Shown here in pieces: positions 26,550 through 36,774 of a stretch of DNA of 64,000 nt. The notes below the pieces were generated by a model. It searched no databases. It was not told where the DNA came from and saw nothing but the letters and a program-made list of their open reading frames with translations. This DNA is from Pseudomonadota bacterium (GTDB taxonomy: Bacteria; Pseudomonadota; Alphaproteobacteria; Acetobacterales; Acetobacteraceae), in assembly GCA_021801255.1 (NCBI GenBank), contig JAJYYH010000046.1, positions 1 through 64,000 on the forward strand. Reading direction: 5' to 3'. Made by a program: the position numbers and the translations under genes. Within the stretch, counting starts at the first letter, position 1. Each line of letters opens with the position of its first letter.

Positions 26550-27860
26550 ATGCGGAGAGTCGCCCCCTTGCTCGCGACGCTGGTGGTGCTGGCCACGCCC
26601 TGGCTGCCCGGCGCCTCGGCCGGCGCACTCGATCCGGCGCGGCCCGAGGAGGTCGGGATGTCCACGGACCGTCTCGCCCGGATCAAGACCGTGTTCGACG
26701 CCGAGGTAGCGGAGGGGCGCATCCCGGGTGCCGTGGTGATGATCGCCCGCGAGGGCCACCTCGTCTATGCGGCGGCCTTTGGCTATGCCGATAAAGCCGC
26801 CGGCCGGCCGATGACCGCCGATGCGGTGTTTCGCCTCTATTCCATGACCAAGCCAATCGTCTCGGTCGCGGCGATGACCTTGGTCGAGGAGGGGCGGATG
26901 CAGCTCACCGATCCAGTGGCGAAATACCTTCCCGAATTCGCCCATCTCATGGTCAGCGTGCCGGGCCACAACGCGCTCGGGCAGAACATCTACACCCTGG
27001 CGCCGGCCGCGCGCGGCCCGACCATCCAGGATCTGCTGCGCCATACCGCGGGATTGGCCTATGGCGAAATCACCACCAACCCGCTGGTCCGCGAGGCCTA
27101 TATCAAATCCGGCCTCTTCAAGCCGGATTTCGACTACAATGTAACCGATCTCGCGCCCCGCGATTTTGTCAGCCGCCTTGCCGCCGCGCCACTCGCCTAT
27201 CAGCCGGGTACGGTGTGGGAATACAGTCTTGCCGTCGATCTTCTCGGCCGTGTCGTGGAACAGGTGTCTGGCGAGCGGCTCGCCGATTTCGTTGCCGAGC
27301 GGGTGCTGCGCCCGCTCGGGATGAACGATAGCGGCTTCTCAGTGCCCGTATCTGAACTGGCGCGCCTTGCCGAGCCTTTGCCCGTCGATCCGGCGAGCGG
27401 CGCCGTCAACCGGCTGATCGATGTTTCGCGCGTGCCGGCCGAGGACTCGGCGGGCGCCGGAGGCGTTGGCACGGCGGCGGATTATCTCCGCTTTGGCGAA
27501 ATGCTGCTCGAGGGCGGAAGGCTCGACGAGGCCCAAATCCTGAGCCCGACGACGATCGCGCTGATGACCTCCGATCAGCTCGGCCCGGCGATTCGCCCGG
27601 TGATTTCCCCGGGCGAGATGCTGCTCGGCGTGCCCGGTTACACGTTTGGCCTCGGCTTCATGGTACGCGAAACTGCGGGGCTGGCCGGGGTGCCGGGGTC
27701 GGCGGGCGAGTTCATGTGGGCGGGTTATGCCGGCACCTTTTTCTGGGTCGATCCCGCCGAGCAATTGGTCGCGGTGATGATGATGCAGGTGCCGGGCCCG
27801 AGCCGCGCTTGGTACCGCCGCGAGATCAAGGATCTCGTCTATCAGGCAATCATCGAATAG
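26550..27860 (+). CDS. Exported serine hydrolase (class C beta-lactamase/esterase fold)
   Basis: A 436-residue protein with an N-terminal signal peptide ([21 protein letters not shown]) and a beta-lactamase-like transpeptidase fold. The nucleophile motif is SMTK (about residue 110), the Tyr motif YSL (about residue 225), and a family-typical [11 protein letters not shown] is present. Such EstB-like enzymes hydrolyse esters, lactones or amides rather than classical beta-lactams. Start ATG 26550 follows GGAGG. It lies 17 bp before a sugar-type ABC transporter gene and may process its substrate in the periplasm, an inference from position. Confidence 0.85.
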   Translation: MRRVAPLLATLVVLATPWLPGASAGALDPARPEEVGMSTDRLARIKTVFDAEVAEGRIPGAVVMIAREGHLVYAAAFGYADKAAGRPMTADAVFRLYSMTKPIVSVAAMTLVEEGRMQLTDPVAKYLPEFAHLMVSVPGHNALGQNIYTLAPAARGPTIQDLLRHTAGLAYGEITTNPLVREAYIKSGLFKPDFDYNVTDLAPRDFVSRLAAAPLAYQPGTVWEYSLAVDLLGRVVEQVSGERLADFVAERVLRPLGMNDSGFSVPVSELARLAEPLPVDPASGAVNRLIDVSRVPAEDSAGAGGVGTAADYLRFGEMLLEGGRLDEAQILSPTTIALMTSDQLGPAIRPVISPGEMLLGVPGYTFGLGFMVRETAGLAGVPGSAGEFMWAGYAGTFFWVDPAEQLVAVMMMQVPGPSRAWYRREIKDLVYQAIIE

Positions 27861-27877
27861 GGGTAGGGGTACCGACG

Positions 27878-29410
27878 ATGAGCGTGGCCCGCCCTCCGGT
27901 GGTGCTGGAGATGCGCCATATCGGCAAGACTTTTGGCACCGTGCGGGCGCTCGCTGACGTCTCCTTCGCTGCTGCGGGCGGGGAAATCCACGCGCTGATG
28001 GGCGAAAATGGCGCTGGCAAGTCGACGCTGATGAAGATCCTCGGCGGGATCTATCGGCCGGATGGCGGCGGCGAGATCCGACTCGACGGGGTTCCGCTTG
28101 TGATCGAAGGACCGGCGGCGGCGCGGCGGCAGGGCATCATCGTCATCCATCAGGAACTGGCGCTTTCGCCTAATCTGACGGTCGCCGAAAACATGTTTCT
28201 CGGCGTCGAGCGAAAGCGCTTTGGCCTGATCGATCGGGCCGCGATGGCGCTGGCGGCGCGCCCGGTGCTCGCCCGTCTCGGCGCCGCGTTTGGCCCCCAC
28301 ACGCCGACGGCCGCGCTCTCGATCGCGGCGCGGCAGATGGTGGAGATCGCGCGCGCACTTGCCGCCGAAGCCCGCATCCTGGTGATGGACGAGCCGACCA
28401 CTTCGCTCACCGAGCGCGAAACCACCAAGCTTTTTGGCATAATCGAGGGGCTGCGCGATGCTGGCCTCGCGATCATCTACATCAGTCACCGCATGGCCGA
28501 GATCGACCGCCTCGCCGATCGCGTGAGCGTGCTGCGCGATGGCCGCCTCATCGGCACGCTGGCGCGCGCCGAATGCTCGCACGCGCGCCTTGTGCAGATG
28601 ATGGTGGGACGCGAGATCTCCACCTTCTACAAAAAAGCGCACGCGCCGGCGCCGGCGCGGCGCGAGGTTCTTCTCGAAATACAGGATATCACCGATGGCC
28701 AGCGCGTGCGCAACTGCTCCTTTACCCTGGCAGCGGGCGAGGTGCTGGGCATCGCGGGCCTGGTTGGCGCCGGGCGCAGTGAACTCGCTCGGCTGGTTTG
28801 TGGCATCGCGCCGCGAACCGGCGGGCACGTGATCCTCGCTGGCAAGGAGGTCATGCCGCGCAACCCCGCCGCCGCCATCGCCGCCGGGATCGCCTACCTC
28901 ACCGAAGACCGCAAGCACGATGGCGTGCATCTCGACATGACGGTGCGCGAAAACATCGTGCTCGGGGTGATCGGACGGGATGCACGCCTTGGCGTGCGCG
29001 ACGGCGCCAAGGCAAAAGCGCGTTCGGCCGCGGCCATGGCGCGGCTCGGCGTGCGCGCGGCCCATGACGGCCTTCCCCTGCGCGCGCTTTCGGGCGGCAA
29101 CCAACAGAAGGTGCTGCTCGCGCGCCTGCTCGAGACCGGGCCACGCGTGGTTTTTCTTGATGAGCCGACACGCGGCATCGATGTCGGCGCGAAATCGGAA
29201 ATCTATCGCTTGATCGATGGGCTCGCGGCACAGGGCATGGGGGTGGTAGTGATCTCGAGCGAATTGCCCGAAATTATCGGCATTTCCGATCGTGTGCTGG
29301 TGATGCGCGATGGCCGGATCGCGGGTGAGCTGCGCGCCAGCGCCACCGCACCGATCTCCCAGGAGGCGATCATGGCGATCATCACCGGGCTTGCCGCCCG
29401 GGCCGCGTGA
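27878..29410 (+). CDS. CUT2 sugar ABC transporter ATPase (RbsA/MglA-like)
   Basis: A 510-residue duplicated ATPase that energises a CUT2-family importer. Domain 1 (about 8-240) has Walker [10 protein letters not shown], a degenerate signature [11 protein letters not shown] and Walker B ILVMDEPT. Domain 2 (about 260-500) has the degenerate P-loop VGAGRSEL, signature LSGGNQQKV and [12 protein letters not shown]. The one-good-one-degenerate pattern is characteristic of RbsA/MglA/XylG. ATG 27878 is preferred because upstream codons overlap the hydrolase gene. Confidence 0.93.
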   Translation: MSVARPPVVLEMRHIGKTFGTVRALADVSFAAAGGEIHALMGENGAGKSTLMKILGGIYRPDGGGEIRLDGVPLVIEGPAAARRQGIIVIHQELALSPNLTVAENMFLGVERKRFGLIDRAAMALAARPVLARLGAAFGPHTPTAALSIAARQMVEIARALAAEARILVMDEPTTSLTERETTKLFGIIEGLRDAGLAIIYISHRMAEIDRLADRVSVLRDGRLIGTLARAECSHARLVQMMVGREISTFYKKAHAPAPARREVLLEIQDITDGQRVRNCSFTLAAGEVLGIAGLVGAGRSELARLVCGIAPRTGGHVILAGKEVMPRNPAAAIAAGIAYLTEDRKHDGVHLDMTVRENIVLGVIGRDARLGVRDGAKAKARSAAAMARLGVRAAHDGLPLRALSGGNQQKVLLARLLETGPRVVFLDEPTRGIDVGAKSEIYRLIDGLAAQGMGVVVISSELPEIIGISDRVLVMRDGRIAGELRASATAPISQEAIMAIITGLAARAA

Positions 29411-29416
29411 GAGGCG

Positions 29417-30415
29417 ATGATCAAGGGATTGGAAAACGTGTCCATCATCAGGGAAGAACCCGCCCCGCGTGCTGATTGGCGGGCACGCCTGCAGATCATC
29501 GGCATGCTGCCGGTGCTCGTTCTGATCATCGTGATTTTCGAACTGCTCGCGCCGCGCTTTCTCACCTGGAACAATCTCCTGATCGTGATGCAGCAGGCGG
29601 CGATCAATATCGTGCTCGCCGCCGGCATGACATTCGTTATTCTCACCGGTGGCATCGACCTTTCGGTCGGCGCGATCCTTGCGACCGCGGCGATGCTGGC
29701 CGTGCTCACTTCACAAAATCTGGCCTGGAGTCTTGCCGGGGTCATCGCCGGCCTTGCGGGGGGCATGGTGTGCGGGGCGTTCAACGGGGCTTTGATCGCC
29801 GCACTCGATCTGCCGCCGTTCATCGTCACACTCGGCTCGCTCACCGCGGTGCGTGGCGTTGCTCGCCTGCTCGGCAATGACAACACGGTATTCAACCCGG
29901 CGCTGCCGTTCGCGGTCATCGGCAACGGGAAATTCCTCGGCGTGCCATGGCTGGTGATCATCGCCTTCGTGGTGGTCGTGCTCGCCTGGTTCGTGCTGCG
30001 GCGCACGGTGTTGGGGATGCATATCTATGCCGTCGGCGGCAATGCCGAGGCCGCGCATCTCGCCGGCATCAAGGTTGGCCGCGTGCTGTTCATCGTCTAT
30101 GTCATCTCCGGTCTGCTCGCCGGATTGGGCGGGGTGATGTCGGCGGCACGGCTCTATGCCGCCAACGGTCTGCAGCTTGGCCAGAGCTATGAACTCGACG
30201 CCATCGCCGCGGTGATTCTGGGCGGCACAAGCTTCACCGGCGGCGTCGGATCGATCTGGGGCACCCTGATCGGCGCGCTGATCATCGCCATTCTGTCCAA
30301 CGGCCTGATCCTTCTCGGCGTTTCCGATATCTGGCAATTCATCATCAAGGGCCTCGTCATCATTATCGCGGTGGCACTTGATCGTTACCGCATGAAAGCA
30401 GGGCTGCGTGGCTGA
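29417..30415 (+). CDS. CUT2 sugar ABC transporter permease (RbsC-like)
   Basis: A 332-residue multi-spanning permease with about eight to ten hydrophobic helices and the family segment GGIDLSVGAILA, the EAA-like VGGNAEAAHLAGIKV and LGGTSFTGGVGSIWGTLIGALI. It forms the channel with the ATPase encoded six bases upstream and the binding protein encoded 24 bp downstream. Confidence 0.93.
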   Translation: MIKGLENVSIIREEPAPRADWRARLQIIGMLPVLVLIIVIFELLAPRFLTWNNLLIVMQQAAINIVLAAGMTFVILTGGIDLSVGAILATAAMLAVLTSQNLAWSLAGVIAGLAGGMVCGAFNGALIAALDLPPFIVTLGSLTAVRGVARLLGNDNTVFNPALPFAVIGNGKFLGVPWLVIIAFVVVVLAWFVLRRTVLGMHIYAVGGNAEAAHLAGIKVGRVLFIVYVISGLLAGLGGVMSAARLYAANGLQLGQSYELDAIAAVILGGTSFTGGVGSIWGTLIGALIIAILSNGLILLGVSDIWQFIIKGLVIIIAVALDRYRMKAGLRG

Positions 30416-30439
30416 AATGACCGACAAAAGGAGGATTCC

Positions 30440-31390
30440 ATGGGTGTGAAACTAACGGGCCTGAAGCCGGCCGCCTGGGCGGCGCTGCTGGCGATCGCGC
30501 TGAGCGGAGGTGCGCGGGGCGCGGAGCTGAACGAGATCGGCATCTCGGTCGGCTCACTCGGCAATCCGTTCTTCGTCACCATCGCCAAGGGCGCCACGGC
30601 GGCCGCAATGAAGATTAATCCCGATGTCAAGGTCATCACAGTTGCCTCAGACTATGATCTCAACAAGCAGTTTACCCAGATCGACAATTTCATAGCGGCC
30701 GGCGTCAACATGATTCTGGTCAACGCCGCTGATCCGGTGGCGATCGAACCCGCGATCAAAAAGGCCGAGGCCGCGGGGATCGTCGTTGTCGCGGTCGATG
30801 TCGCGGCGCACGGCGCACAGGCGACGGTGATGACAGACAATATCCAGGCCGGGATTGAAGCCTGTGGCGCGATCGCCGAGCATCTGCATAATAAGGGCGA
30901 TGTCGTTATCGTCAACGGCCCACAGGTCTCGGCGGTTATCGATCGTGTCAAGGGCTGCAAACAGGTCTTCGCAAAAACTCCCGATATCCACGTCCTCTCT
31001 GACAACCAGGACGGCAAGGGCTCGCGTGACGGTGGGTTCGCGGTGATGCAGGGCCTCTTGACCCGCTTTCCCCATATCGACGCGGTATTCGCTATCAACG
31101 ATCCCGAGGCGATCGGCTGTTCACTCGCCGCGCGCCAGCTCAGCCGCACCGATCTCGTCATCAGCAGCGTCGATGGCGCGCCGGATATCGAGGCGGCGCT
31201 CAAGGATAGAACGACCATGATCATTGGTTCGGCTTCGCAGGATCCCTACGTCATGGCGGCGCGCGCGGTAGCGACCGGCTATAGGATCCTGCAAGGTGAA
31301 AAGCCCGCCAATCCCGTCGAACTTCTCGCGCCGCGTCTCATCACGCCGGATAATGTCGCTCAGTATCAGGGCTGGACGAGCGCACGATGA
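30440..31390 (+). CDS. Periplasmic sugar-type binding protein of CUT2 ABC transporter
   Basis: A 316-residue type I periplasmic binding protein with a signal peptide (AAWAALLAIALSGGARGA). Diagnostic segments are GISVGSLGNPFFVTIAKGA, ASDYDLNKQFTQIDNFIAAGVNMILVNAADP, and AVFAINDPEAIGCSLAA. It would deliver the ligand to the permease. The family handles pentoses, hexoses, inositols, autoinducer-2 and erythritol-like compounds; the real ligand cannot be read. GGAGG precedes ATG 30440. Its stop overlaps the enoyl-CoA hydratase start (ATGA), tying transport to CoA catabolism. Confidence 0.9.
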   Translation: MGVKLTGLKPAAWAALLAIALSGGARGAELNEIGISVGSLGNPFFVTIAKGATAAAMKINPDVKVITVASDYDLNKQFTQIDNFIAAGVNMILVNAADPVAIEPAIKKAEAAGIVVVAVDVAAHGAQATVMTDNIQAGIEACGAIAEHLHNKGDVVIVNGPQVSAVIDRVKGCKQVFAKTPDIHVLSDNQDGKGSRDGGFAVMQGLLTRFPHIDAVFAINDPEAIGCSLAARQLSRTDLVISSVDGAPDIEAALKDRTTMIIGSASQDPYVMAARAVATGYRILQGEKPANPVELLAPRLITPDNVAQYQGWTSAR

Positions 31391-32163
31391 CCGCCGTGAT
31401 CCGGCTTGAGGAGGATTGGCGGAAGGACGCGCTGATCGCCCGTGTCATTGTCGATCATCCCGGCAAGATCAATGTCATTGGCCGTGCGGCGATGGGGGCG
31501 TTGCGGGCGATTTTCGCCGATCTTGGCAAGCGCCCGGAATTACGCGCCGCGGTGCTGCGCGGGGCGGGCGAGCGCGCCTTCATCGGTGGCGCCGATATTG
31601 CTGAGATGGCAGTGCTCGAACCCGCCTCGGCGTGTGAATTCATCACCGAGTTGCATGGCGTGTGCGCGGCGATCCGGGACTTGCCGGTTCCCGTCATTGC
31701 GCGCCTCAATGGCTTCGCGCTCGGTGCCGGTCTTGAAATCGCCTGTAGCTGCGATCTCCGTATTGCCGCGCGCGCGGCGCGCCTTGGCATGCCGGAAGTG
31801 AAGGTCGGTATCCCCTCGGTGATCGAGGCGGCGCTGCTGCCGCGCCTGATCGGCTGGGGGCGCGCGCGAGAGATGGTTCTGCTCGGCGAGATGATCAACG
31901 CCGACGAGGCCGCGCGCATCGGCCTTGTCGAGCGTGTCGTCGATGCGGGGGCGCTTGATGCAGCGATCGAAGACGCGCTCGCGAGCCTCCTTGCCGCTGG
32001 GCCGCAGGCCATCCGTTTACAAAAAGCGTTGATTGGAAAATGGGAGTCGCTTCCCATTGCGGCAGCGATCGCGGCTGGGATCGCAACCTTCGCGCAAAGT
32101 TTCGAAGGCCCCGAGCCGCACCAGATGATGCAGAAGTTTCTTACGCAAAAGCGTGAGGGATGA
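31387..32163 (+). CDS. Enoyl-CoA hydratase/isomerase family protein
   Basis: A 258-residue crotonase. The oxyanion-hole segment GGADIAEM, the first catalytic Glu in GAGLEIACSCD and the second in MPEVKVG are all present, favouring hydratase activity. It hydrates a 2-enoyl-CoA to the 3-hydroxyacyl-CoA. Translationally coupled to the binding-protein gene upstream. The segment after the second Glu (GIPSVIEAALLPRLIGWGRA) is typical of a side branch rather than the FadB type. Confidence 0.85.
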   Translation: MTAVIRLEEDWRKDALIARVIVDHPGKINVIGRAAMGALRAIFADLGKRPELRAAVLRGAGERAFIGGADIAEMAVLEPASACEFITELHGVCAAIRDLPVPVIARLNGFALGAGLEIACSCDLRIAARAARLGMPEVKVGIPSVIEAALLPRLIGWGRAREMVLLGEMINADEAARIGLVERVVDAGALDAAIEDALASLLAAGPQAIRLQKALIGKWESLPIAAAIAAGIATFAQSFEGPEPHQMMQKFLTQKREG

Positions 32164-32236
32164 TCCGTGGGTACCGCGCTCCCGGAGCGCTACAAGCCGC
32201 GTCCCGATCGTCGAAAGTCTTTGATGGAGGTCAAAA

Positions 32237-33007
32237 ATGGCTGAACAATTCGCGCGCTACCCGAGCCTTGCCGGGCGAGCGGTATTTGTGAGTGGGGGTG
32301 CGACCGGAATCGGCGCTGCTCTCGTCGAGCATTTTGCCGCGCAAGGTGCCCGCGTCGGTTTTGTCGATCTGCTCGATGACGAAGCGATGAAGCTTGCCGA
32401 ACACAGCGAAAAATCCGGCTATCCCAAGCCTGCCTATCGCCATTGCGATCTGCTCGATATCGCAGCCCTAAGGCGCGCTATCGCCGAACTTGCAGGCGAA
32501 GTCGGACCATTCACCATCCTGCTCAATTCGGCGGCCAACGACCAACGCCATACCATCGAGGAAGTGACGGCGGAATATTGGGATAATCGGCTTGCCATCA
32601 ATCTCCGTCACCAGTTTTTCGCGGCCCAGGCGATCGCGCCGATGATGATCGCGGCGGGCGCCGGGTCGATCGTCAATATTGGCTCCGCGAGCTGGCACCT
32701 TGGCCAGGGCGGCATGCCGGCTTATGTCGCCGCCAAGGCCGGGGTGGAAGGTCTGACACGCGGGCTCGCGCGCGATCTCGGCGCCCACAAGATCCGCGTG
32801 AACTGCATCATTCCCGGCTGGATCATGACCGAGCGGCAGATCGCGCTCTGGCTAACGCCCGAGGCGGAGCGCGGGTTGATGGAAAAACAGTGCCTCAAGG
32901 AGAAAGTCTATCCCGCCGATATCGCGCGCATGGCGCTCTGGCTTGCCGCCGATGACAGCCGGCTGTGCTCGGCGCAGAACTTTGTCGTCGATGGTGGATG
33001 GAGCTGA
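32237..33007 (+). CDS. SDR oxidoreductase, xylose/sugar dehydrogenase-like
   Basis: A 256-residue SDR strongly resembling Caulobacter XylB-type NAD-dependent D-xylose dehydrogenase: YPSLAGRAVFVSGGATGIG, a CDLLD stretch, NSAANDQRH in place of the NNAG motif, SASWHLG with the catalytic Ser, YVAAK with Tyr and Lys, and a C-terminal SAQNFVVDGGW. The family similarity supports oxidation of a sugar or polyol, in line with the CUT2 importer, whereas the flanking genes act on CoA thioesters. GGAGG lies before ATG 32237. Confidence 0.85.
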   Translation: MAEQFARYPSLAGRAVFVSGGATGIGAALVEHFAAQGARVGFVDLLDDEAMKLAEHSEKSGYPKPAYRHCDLLDIAALRRAIAELAGEVGPFTILLNSAANDQRHTIEEVTAEYWDNRLAINLRHQFFAAQAIAPMMIAAGAGSIVNIGSASWHLGQGGMPAYVAAKAGVEGLTRGLARDLGAHKIRVNCIIPGWIMTERQIALWLTPEAERGLMEKQCLKEKVYPADIARMALWLAADDSRLCSAQNFVVDGGWS

Positions 33008-33132
33008 GAACCCATGGGTTGCCGTGCCGCCGGCTTGCGGCCATGATCGGGACGGCAACAAGTAGGGAGGGGCGCGATGGCGCGCGCAATTTTTGGGATA
33101 ACGCGGGTGGTGCGCGGGCCGGAAAGCGCCTG

Positions 33133-35226
33133 ATGAGCGCCCGCTTCACCTCGCTCACGCCGCTTCTGGCGCCGCGCTCGGTTGCGGTGATCGGTGCCTC
33201 GGACGAGCCGACGCGCATCGGCGGCCGGCCGATCGCCTATATGCGCCAGCAGAATTTCGCGGGGCGCATTCTGCCGGTCAACCCCAAGCGCACCACCGTG
33301 CAAGGGCTGCCTTGTTTCCCGACGGTCGCCGATCTGCCGGAAACCCCGGATGTCGCGATCGTCGCCGTGCCGGCCGCTCTCGCGGTGGATACGGTGGCGC
33401 AACTCGCAGTCCGTGGCGTTGCCGGGGCGATCGTGCTGACCGCGGGTTTTGCCGAGATGGACGCGGCCGGCGCGGCCGCGCAGGAGGCCATGGTCGCGGC
33501 GGCGCGAGGCGCGGGCATGCGTCTTCTTGGCCCCAATTGCCTCGGCCTTTTTAACGCGCGGATCGGGTTTTATCCGACATTTTCAGCCTCCCTTGAGACC
33601 GGCTTTCCGCTGCCGGGGCGGATCGGCATCGCCAGCCAGTCCGGCGCTTATGGCACGCATCTCTTTGCCACCGCCCGCGCCCGCGGCCTCGGCACGCCGC
33701 TCTGTATTACCACGGGCAATGAAGGCGATGTGACGATCGGCGATGTCATCGGCTGGCTTGCCGAGGATCCCGAAACCGATGTCATCGCAGCCTATGCTGA
33801 GGGCATTCGTGAAGCCGAGAGTTTTTTTGCCGCCCTTGCCGCGGCGCGAGCGGCGAAAAAACCCGTCGTGATGATGAAAGTCGGCCGCAGCGCGCTCGGC
33901 GGGGCGGCGGCGCGCTCGCACACCGCTTCGATCGCCGGCGATGACGCGGTAACGGATGCGGTGCTCAGCGAATTTGGCGTGGTGCGTGCCGTCACCACCG
34001 AGCAAATGCTCGATATCGCCTATTGCGCGAGCAAGCGCATTTATCCCGCGCGCAATACGCTCGGCGTGATCACGGTGAGCGGGGGCGCGGGCGTGCTGAT
34101 CAGCGATGCCGCTGAGGAATTGGGTCTCGCCATGCCGGAAATGCCGAGCGCCGCGCAAGCCGCGCTTAAGGCTTTGGTGCCATTTTCGGCGCCGCGCAAC
34201 CCGGTGGATTGCACCGCGCAGGTCTTCAACAATCTCCCCCTGATCGGACACTTCGCCGAGACCATGGTGGCCGAGGGCGGCTATGCCTCGGTGCTCGCGT
34301 TTTTCTCGCAAACCGGTGGCGCAGCCTCGATCGCGCCGCATCTCAAGACGCAGCTCGGCGCGGTGCGCGTCCGGTATCCCGACCGGCTTTTTGTCCTCTC
34401 GGTGATCGCGTCCCCCGAACTGGTTCGCGCCTATGAAGCGGAGGGGTTCCTGGTGTTCGAGGATCCCTCCCGCGCCGTCGCGGCGATCGCGGCGATGGGG
34501 CGGTTTGGCGCCGCTTTTGCGGCACCGCCGCCGGCCGCGCCTCCAGCGGTGCCGGTGGTGACGCTGCCGGCGCAAACTCCCGACGAGGCCGCTTGCAAGC
34601 GCCTCTTGAGCGTGGCCGGCATCGCCTCCGTTCCCGAACGGATCGCGACCACGCCCGCGGAAGCGACAGCGGCGGCCTCGGCGCTCGGCTTTCCGGTGGT
34701 GATGAAAATTCTTTCGCCGGATATTCTTCATAAATCGGAGATCGGCGGCGTGCTGCTCGGCATTACCGATGCGGCGGCGGTTGCGCGCGGTTTCACGACG
34801 CTGATCGAGCGCGCGCGGGCGGCGCGCCCCGCGGCGCTGATCGAGGGCGTGCTGGTGGCGAAACAAATGAGCGGTGGGGTGGAGTGTATTCTCGGCATCC
34901 ATCGCGACCCGGTGTTCGGTCCCGTCGCCGCTTTCGGGTTGGGCGGGATTTTCGTCGAGGTGTTGCGCGATGTCGTGTTCCATCGCTGCCCATTCGGCCT
35001 GGATATCGCGACAGCGATGATCCGCTCGATCCGCGGCGCGCCGCTCCTGCTCGGCGCGCGCGGGCGGGCCCCCGCGGATATCGACGCGCTGGCGCGCATG
35101 CTGGCGCGGCTTTCGGTGTTTGCCGATCAGGCCGGGCAGCGCTTGCGCGCCATTGACCTCAACCCGGTTTTTGCCCTGCCAGAGGGCGCTTTCGCGGCGG
35201 ACGCCGTGATCGAGATTGGAGAATGA
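33133..35226 (+). CDS. Acyl-CoA synthetase, ADP-forming (Acd/Pat-like)
   Basis: A 697-residue fused ADP-forming acid-CoA ligase. Residues 1-450 carry the CoA-binding Rossmann domain (SVAVIGASDEPTRIG) and ligase domains with the phospho-histidine motif ARSHTASIAGDD; residues about 480-697 form the ATP-grasp domain (ACKRLLSVAGI, GFPVVMKILSPDILHKSEIGGV). It activates an organic acid with ATP to give acyl-CoA, ADP and phosphate, a role unlike the AMP-forming synthetases elsewhere in the window. ATG 33133 follows GGAAAG; the earlier open frame is not protein-like. Confidence 0.9.
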   Translation: MSARFTSLTPLLAPRSVAVIGASDEPTRIGGRPIAYMRQQNFAGRILPVNPKRTTVQGLPCFPTVADLPETPDVAIVAVPAALAVDTVAQLAVRGVAGAIVLTAGFAEMDAAGAAAQEAMVAAARGAGMRLLGPNCLGLFNARIGFYPTFSASLETGFPLPGRIGIASQSGAYGTHLFATARARGLGTPLCITTGNEGDVTIGDVIGWLAEDPETDVIAAYAEGIREAESFFAALAAARAAKKPVVMMKVGRSALGGAAARSHTASIAGDDAVTDAVLSEFGVVRAVTTEQMLDIAYCASKRIYPARNTLGVITVSGGAGVLISDAAEELGLAMPEMPSAAQAALKALVPFSAPRNPVDCTAQVFNNLPLIGHFAETMVAEGGYASVLAFFSQTGGAASIAPHLKTQLGAVRVRYPDRLFVLSVIASPELVRAYEAEGFLVFEDPSRAVAAIAAMGRFGAAFAAPPPAAPPAVPVVTLPAQTPDEAACKRLLSVAGIASVPERIATTPAEATAAASALGFPVVMKILSPDILHKSEIGGVLLGITDAAAVARGFTTLIERARAARPAALIEGVLVAKQMSGGVECILGIHRDPVFGPVAAFGLGGIFVEVLRDVVFHRCPFGLDIATAMIRSIRGAPLLLGARGRAPADIDALARMLARLSVFADQAGQRLRAIDLNPVFALPEGAFAADAVIEIGE

Positions 35227-35227
35227 C

Positions 35228-36085
35228 ATGGCGATTGTTGCCGAAAAACTGCTGAATTATCCCATCCCGGAAATGCGTCAGCGCCTGACCCGACGCGATA
35301 CGATTTTCTATGCGCTCTCGATCGGCCTTGGCCAGGATCCGATGGATCGCCGCCAGCTCCGCTATGTCGATCATCACCGCGATCTTGTGGCCTTTCCCTC
35401 CATCGCCGTGGTGCTCGGCCATCCCGGCTTCTGGGTGTCGCTCTCCGATACCGGCATCGATGCCGTGCGCGTGGTGCATGGCGAGCAGAGCATAAGCTGG
35501 CACAAGCCGATCCCGATCGAGGGCGAGATTATCGGGCGCACCCGCGTCACCGGGCTGGTGGATAAAGGCGTCGGCAAGGGCGCCTTGATGTATAGCGAGA
35601 AGCAGGTGATCGATGCCGCCTCGGGCACGGTGCTGGCGACCCTGTCGAGCACCACCTTTCTGCGCGGCGATGGTGGTTTCGGAGGGCCCGCCGGTCCGGT
35701 GAAGCCCGCCCATCCCGTGCCCGAGACCGCGCCCGCGATCACTCTTGATCTGCCGACGCGCCCCGAGCAGGCGCTCATTTACCGCCTCAACGGCGATGAC
35801 AATCCGCTCCATGCCGACCCGGATTTCGCCGCCCGTGGCGGCTTTCCGCGTCCCATCCTGCATGGGCTCTGTACGCTCGGGGTGGTCTGTCATGCATTGC
35901 TGCGCACGCTCTGCGAGTACGACCCCAACGGGCTGCGCGAGATGGATTTGCGCTTTTCCGCTCCGGTGTTTCCCGGCGAGACCATCCGCACCGAGATCTG
36001 GCCGCAAGAGGGCGCCTTCCGTGCCCGCGTCGTCGAGCGTGACGTGGTGGTCGTCAATAACGGTCGCGTGGTGCTCGCACGATGA
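35228..36085 (+). CDS. MaoC-family hydratase, double hot-dog
   Basis: A 285-residue protein with an N-terminal hot-dog half and a C-terminal MaoC/hydratase-2 half. The hydratase-2 signature NGDDNPLHADPDFA and the PILHGLCTLG helix are intact, with the catalytic Asp and His. The family performs R-specific hydration of enoyl-CoA, as in HSD17B4/MFE-2, so this operon has both S- and R-type hydratases. It starts one base after the preceding stop and ends overlapping the CoA-transferase gene (ATGA). Confidence 0.88.
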   Translation: MAIVAEKLLNYPIPEMRQRLTRRDTIFYALSIGLGQDPMDRRQLRYVDHHRDLVAFPSIAVVLGHPGFWVSLSDTGIDAVRVVHGEQSISWHKPIPIEGEIIGRTRVTGLVDKGVGKGALMYSEKQVIDAASGTVLATLSSTTFLRGDGGFGGPAGPVKPAHPVPETAPAITLDLPTRPEQALIYRLNGDDNPLHADPDFAARGGFPRPILHGLCTLGVVCHALLRTLCEYDPNGLREMDLRFSAPVFPGETIRTEIWPQEGAFRARVVERDVVVVNNGRVVLAR

Positions 36086-36762
36086 TCAACCGCATCGTCA
36101 GGACCATGGCCGAGGCGATGGCCGGGATTGCGGACGGCGCGGTGGTGTTGTTGGGCGGTTTTGGCAGCGTCGGCCAGCCGCAGGCCTTGATCGACGGCTT
36201 GATCGAGCACGGCGCGAAAGATCTCACCGTGGTCGCCAATAACGCGGGCAGCGGCGGGGAGGGTCTGGCGAAGCTGCTGGCGATGGGAAGAGTGCGCAAG
36301 ATCGTCTGCTCCTATCCGCGCAGCCCTTCCGCGACGGTCTTCGAGGATCTCTACAAGGCGGGACGCATCGAATTGGAACTGGTGCCGCAAGGCACGCTCG
36401 CCGAGCGCATGCGCGCCGCCGGGGCGGGTGTGCAGGCCTTTTTCACGCCGACCTCGTATGGCACCAAGCTTGCCGCCGGCAAGGAAACGCGCGAGATTAA
36501 CGGCCGGAATTGCGTTCTGGAATACGCGCTGTCAGGTGATGTCGCGCTGATCGAGGCATGGCAGGGCGATCGCTGGGGCAACTTGACCTATCGCCGCTCC
36601 GGGCGGAATTTTAATCCGGTGATGGCGACCGCCGCCCGGCTCACCGTCGCCCAGACGCAGCATATTGTCGAACTCGGCGCGCTCGATGCGGAGGCGGTGG
36701 TGACGCCGGGAATTTTCGTCGATCGTGTCATCCATGTGCCGTACGGCGATCCGCCGCTCTGA
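36082..36762 (+). CDS. CoA-transferase subunit A (PcaI/ScoA-like)
   Basis: A 226-residue alpha subunit of a family I CoA-transferase, closely patterned on 3-oxoadipate CoA-transferase PcaI: VVLLGGFGSVGQPQALIDGL, NNAGSGGEGLAKLL, PTSYGTKLAAGKETREI, GDRWGNLTYRRSGRNFNPVMA. It moves CoA from succinyl-CoA to a 3-oxo acid. No protocatechuate genes are nearby, so 3-oxoadipate is only one candidate. Coupled to MaoC upstream. Confidence 0.88.
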   Translation: MINRIVRTMAEAMAGIADGAVVLLGGFGSVGQPQALIDGLIEHGAKDLTVVANNAGSGGEGLAKLLAMGRVRKIVCSYPRSPSATVFEDLYKAGRIELELVPQGTLAERMRAAGAGVQAFFTPTSYGTKLAAGKETREINGRNCVLEYALSGDVALIEAWQGDRWGNLTYRRSGRNFNPVMATAARLTVAQTQHIVELGALDAEAVVTPGIFVDRVIHVPYGDPPL

Positions 36763-36774
36763 GGGGAGAAAGCA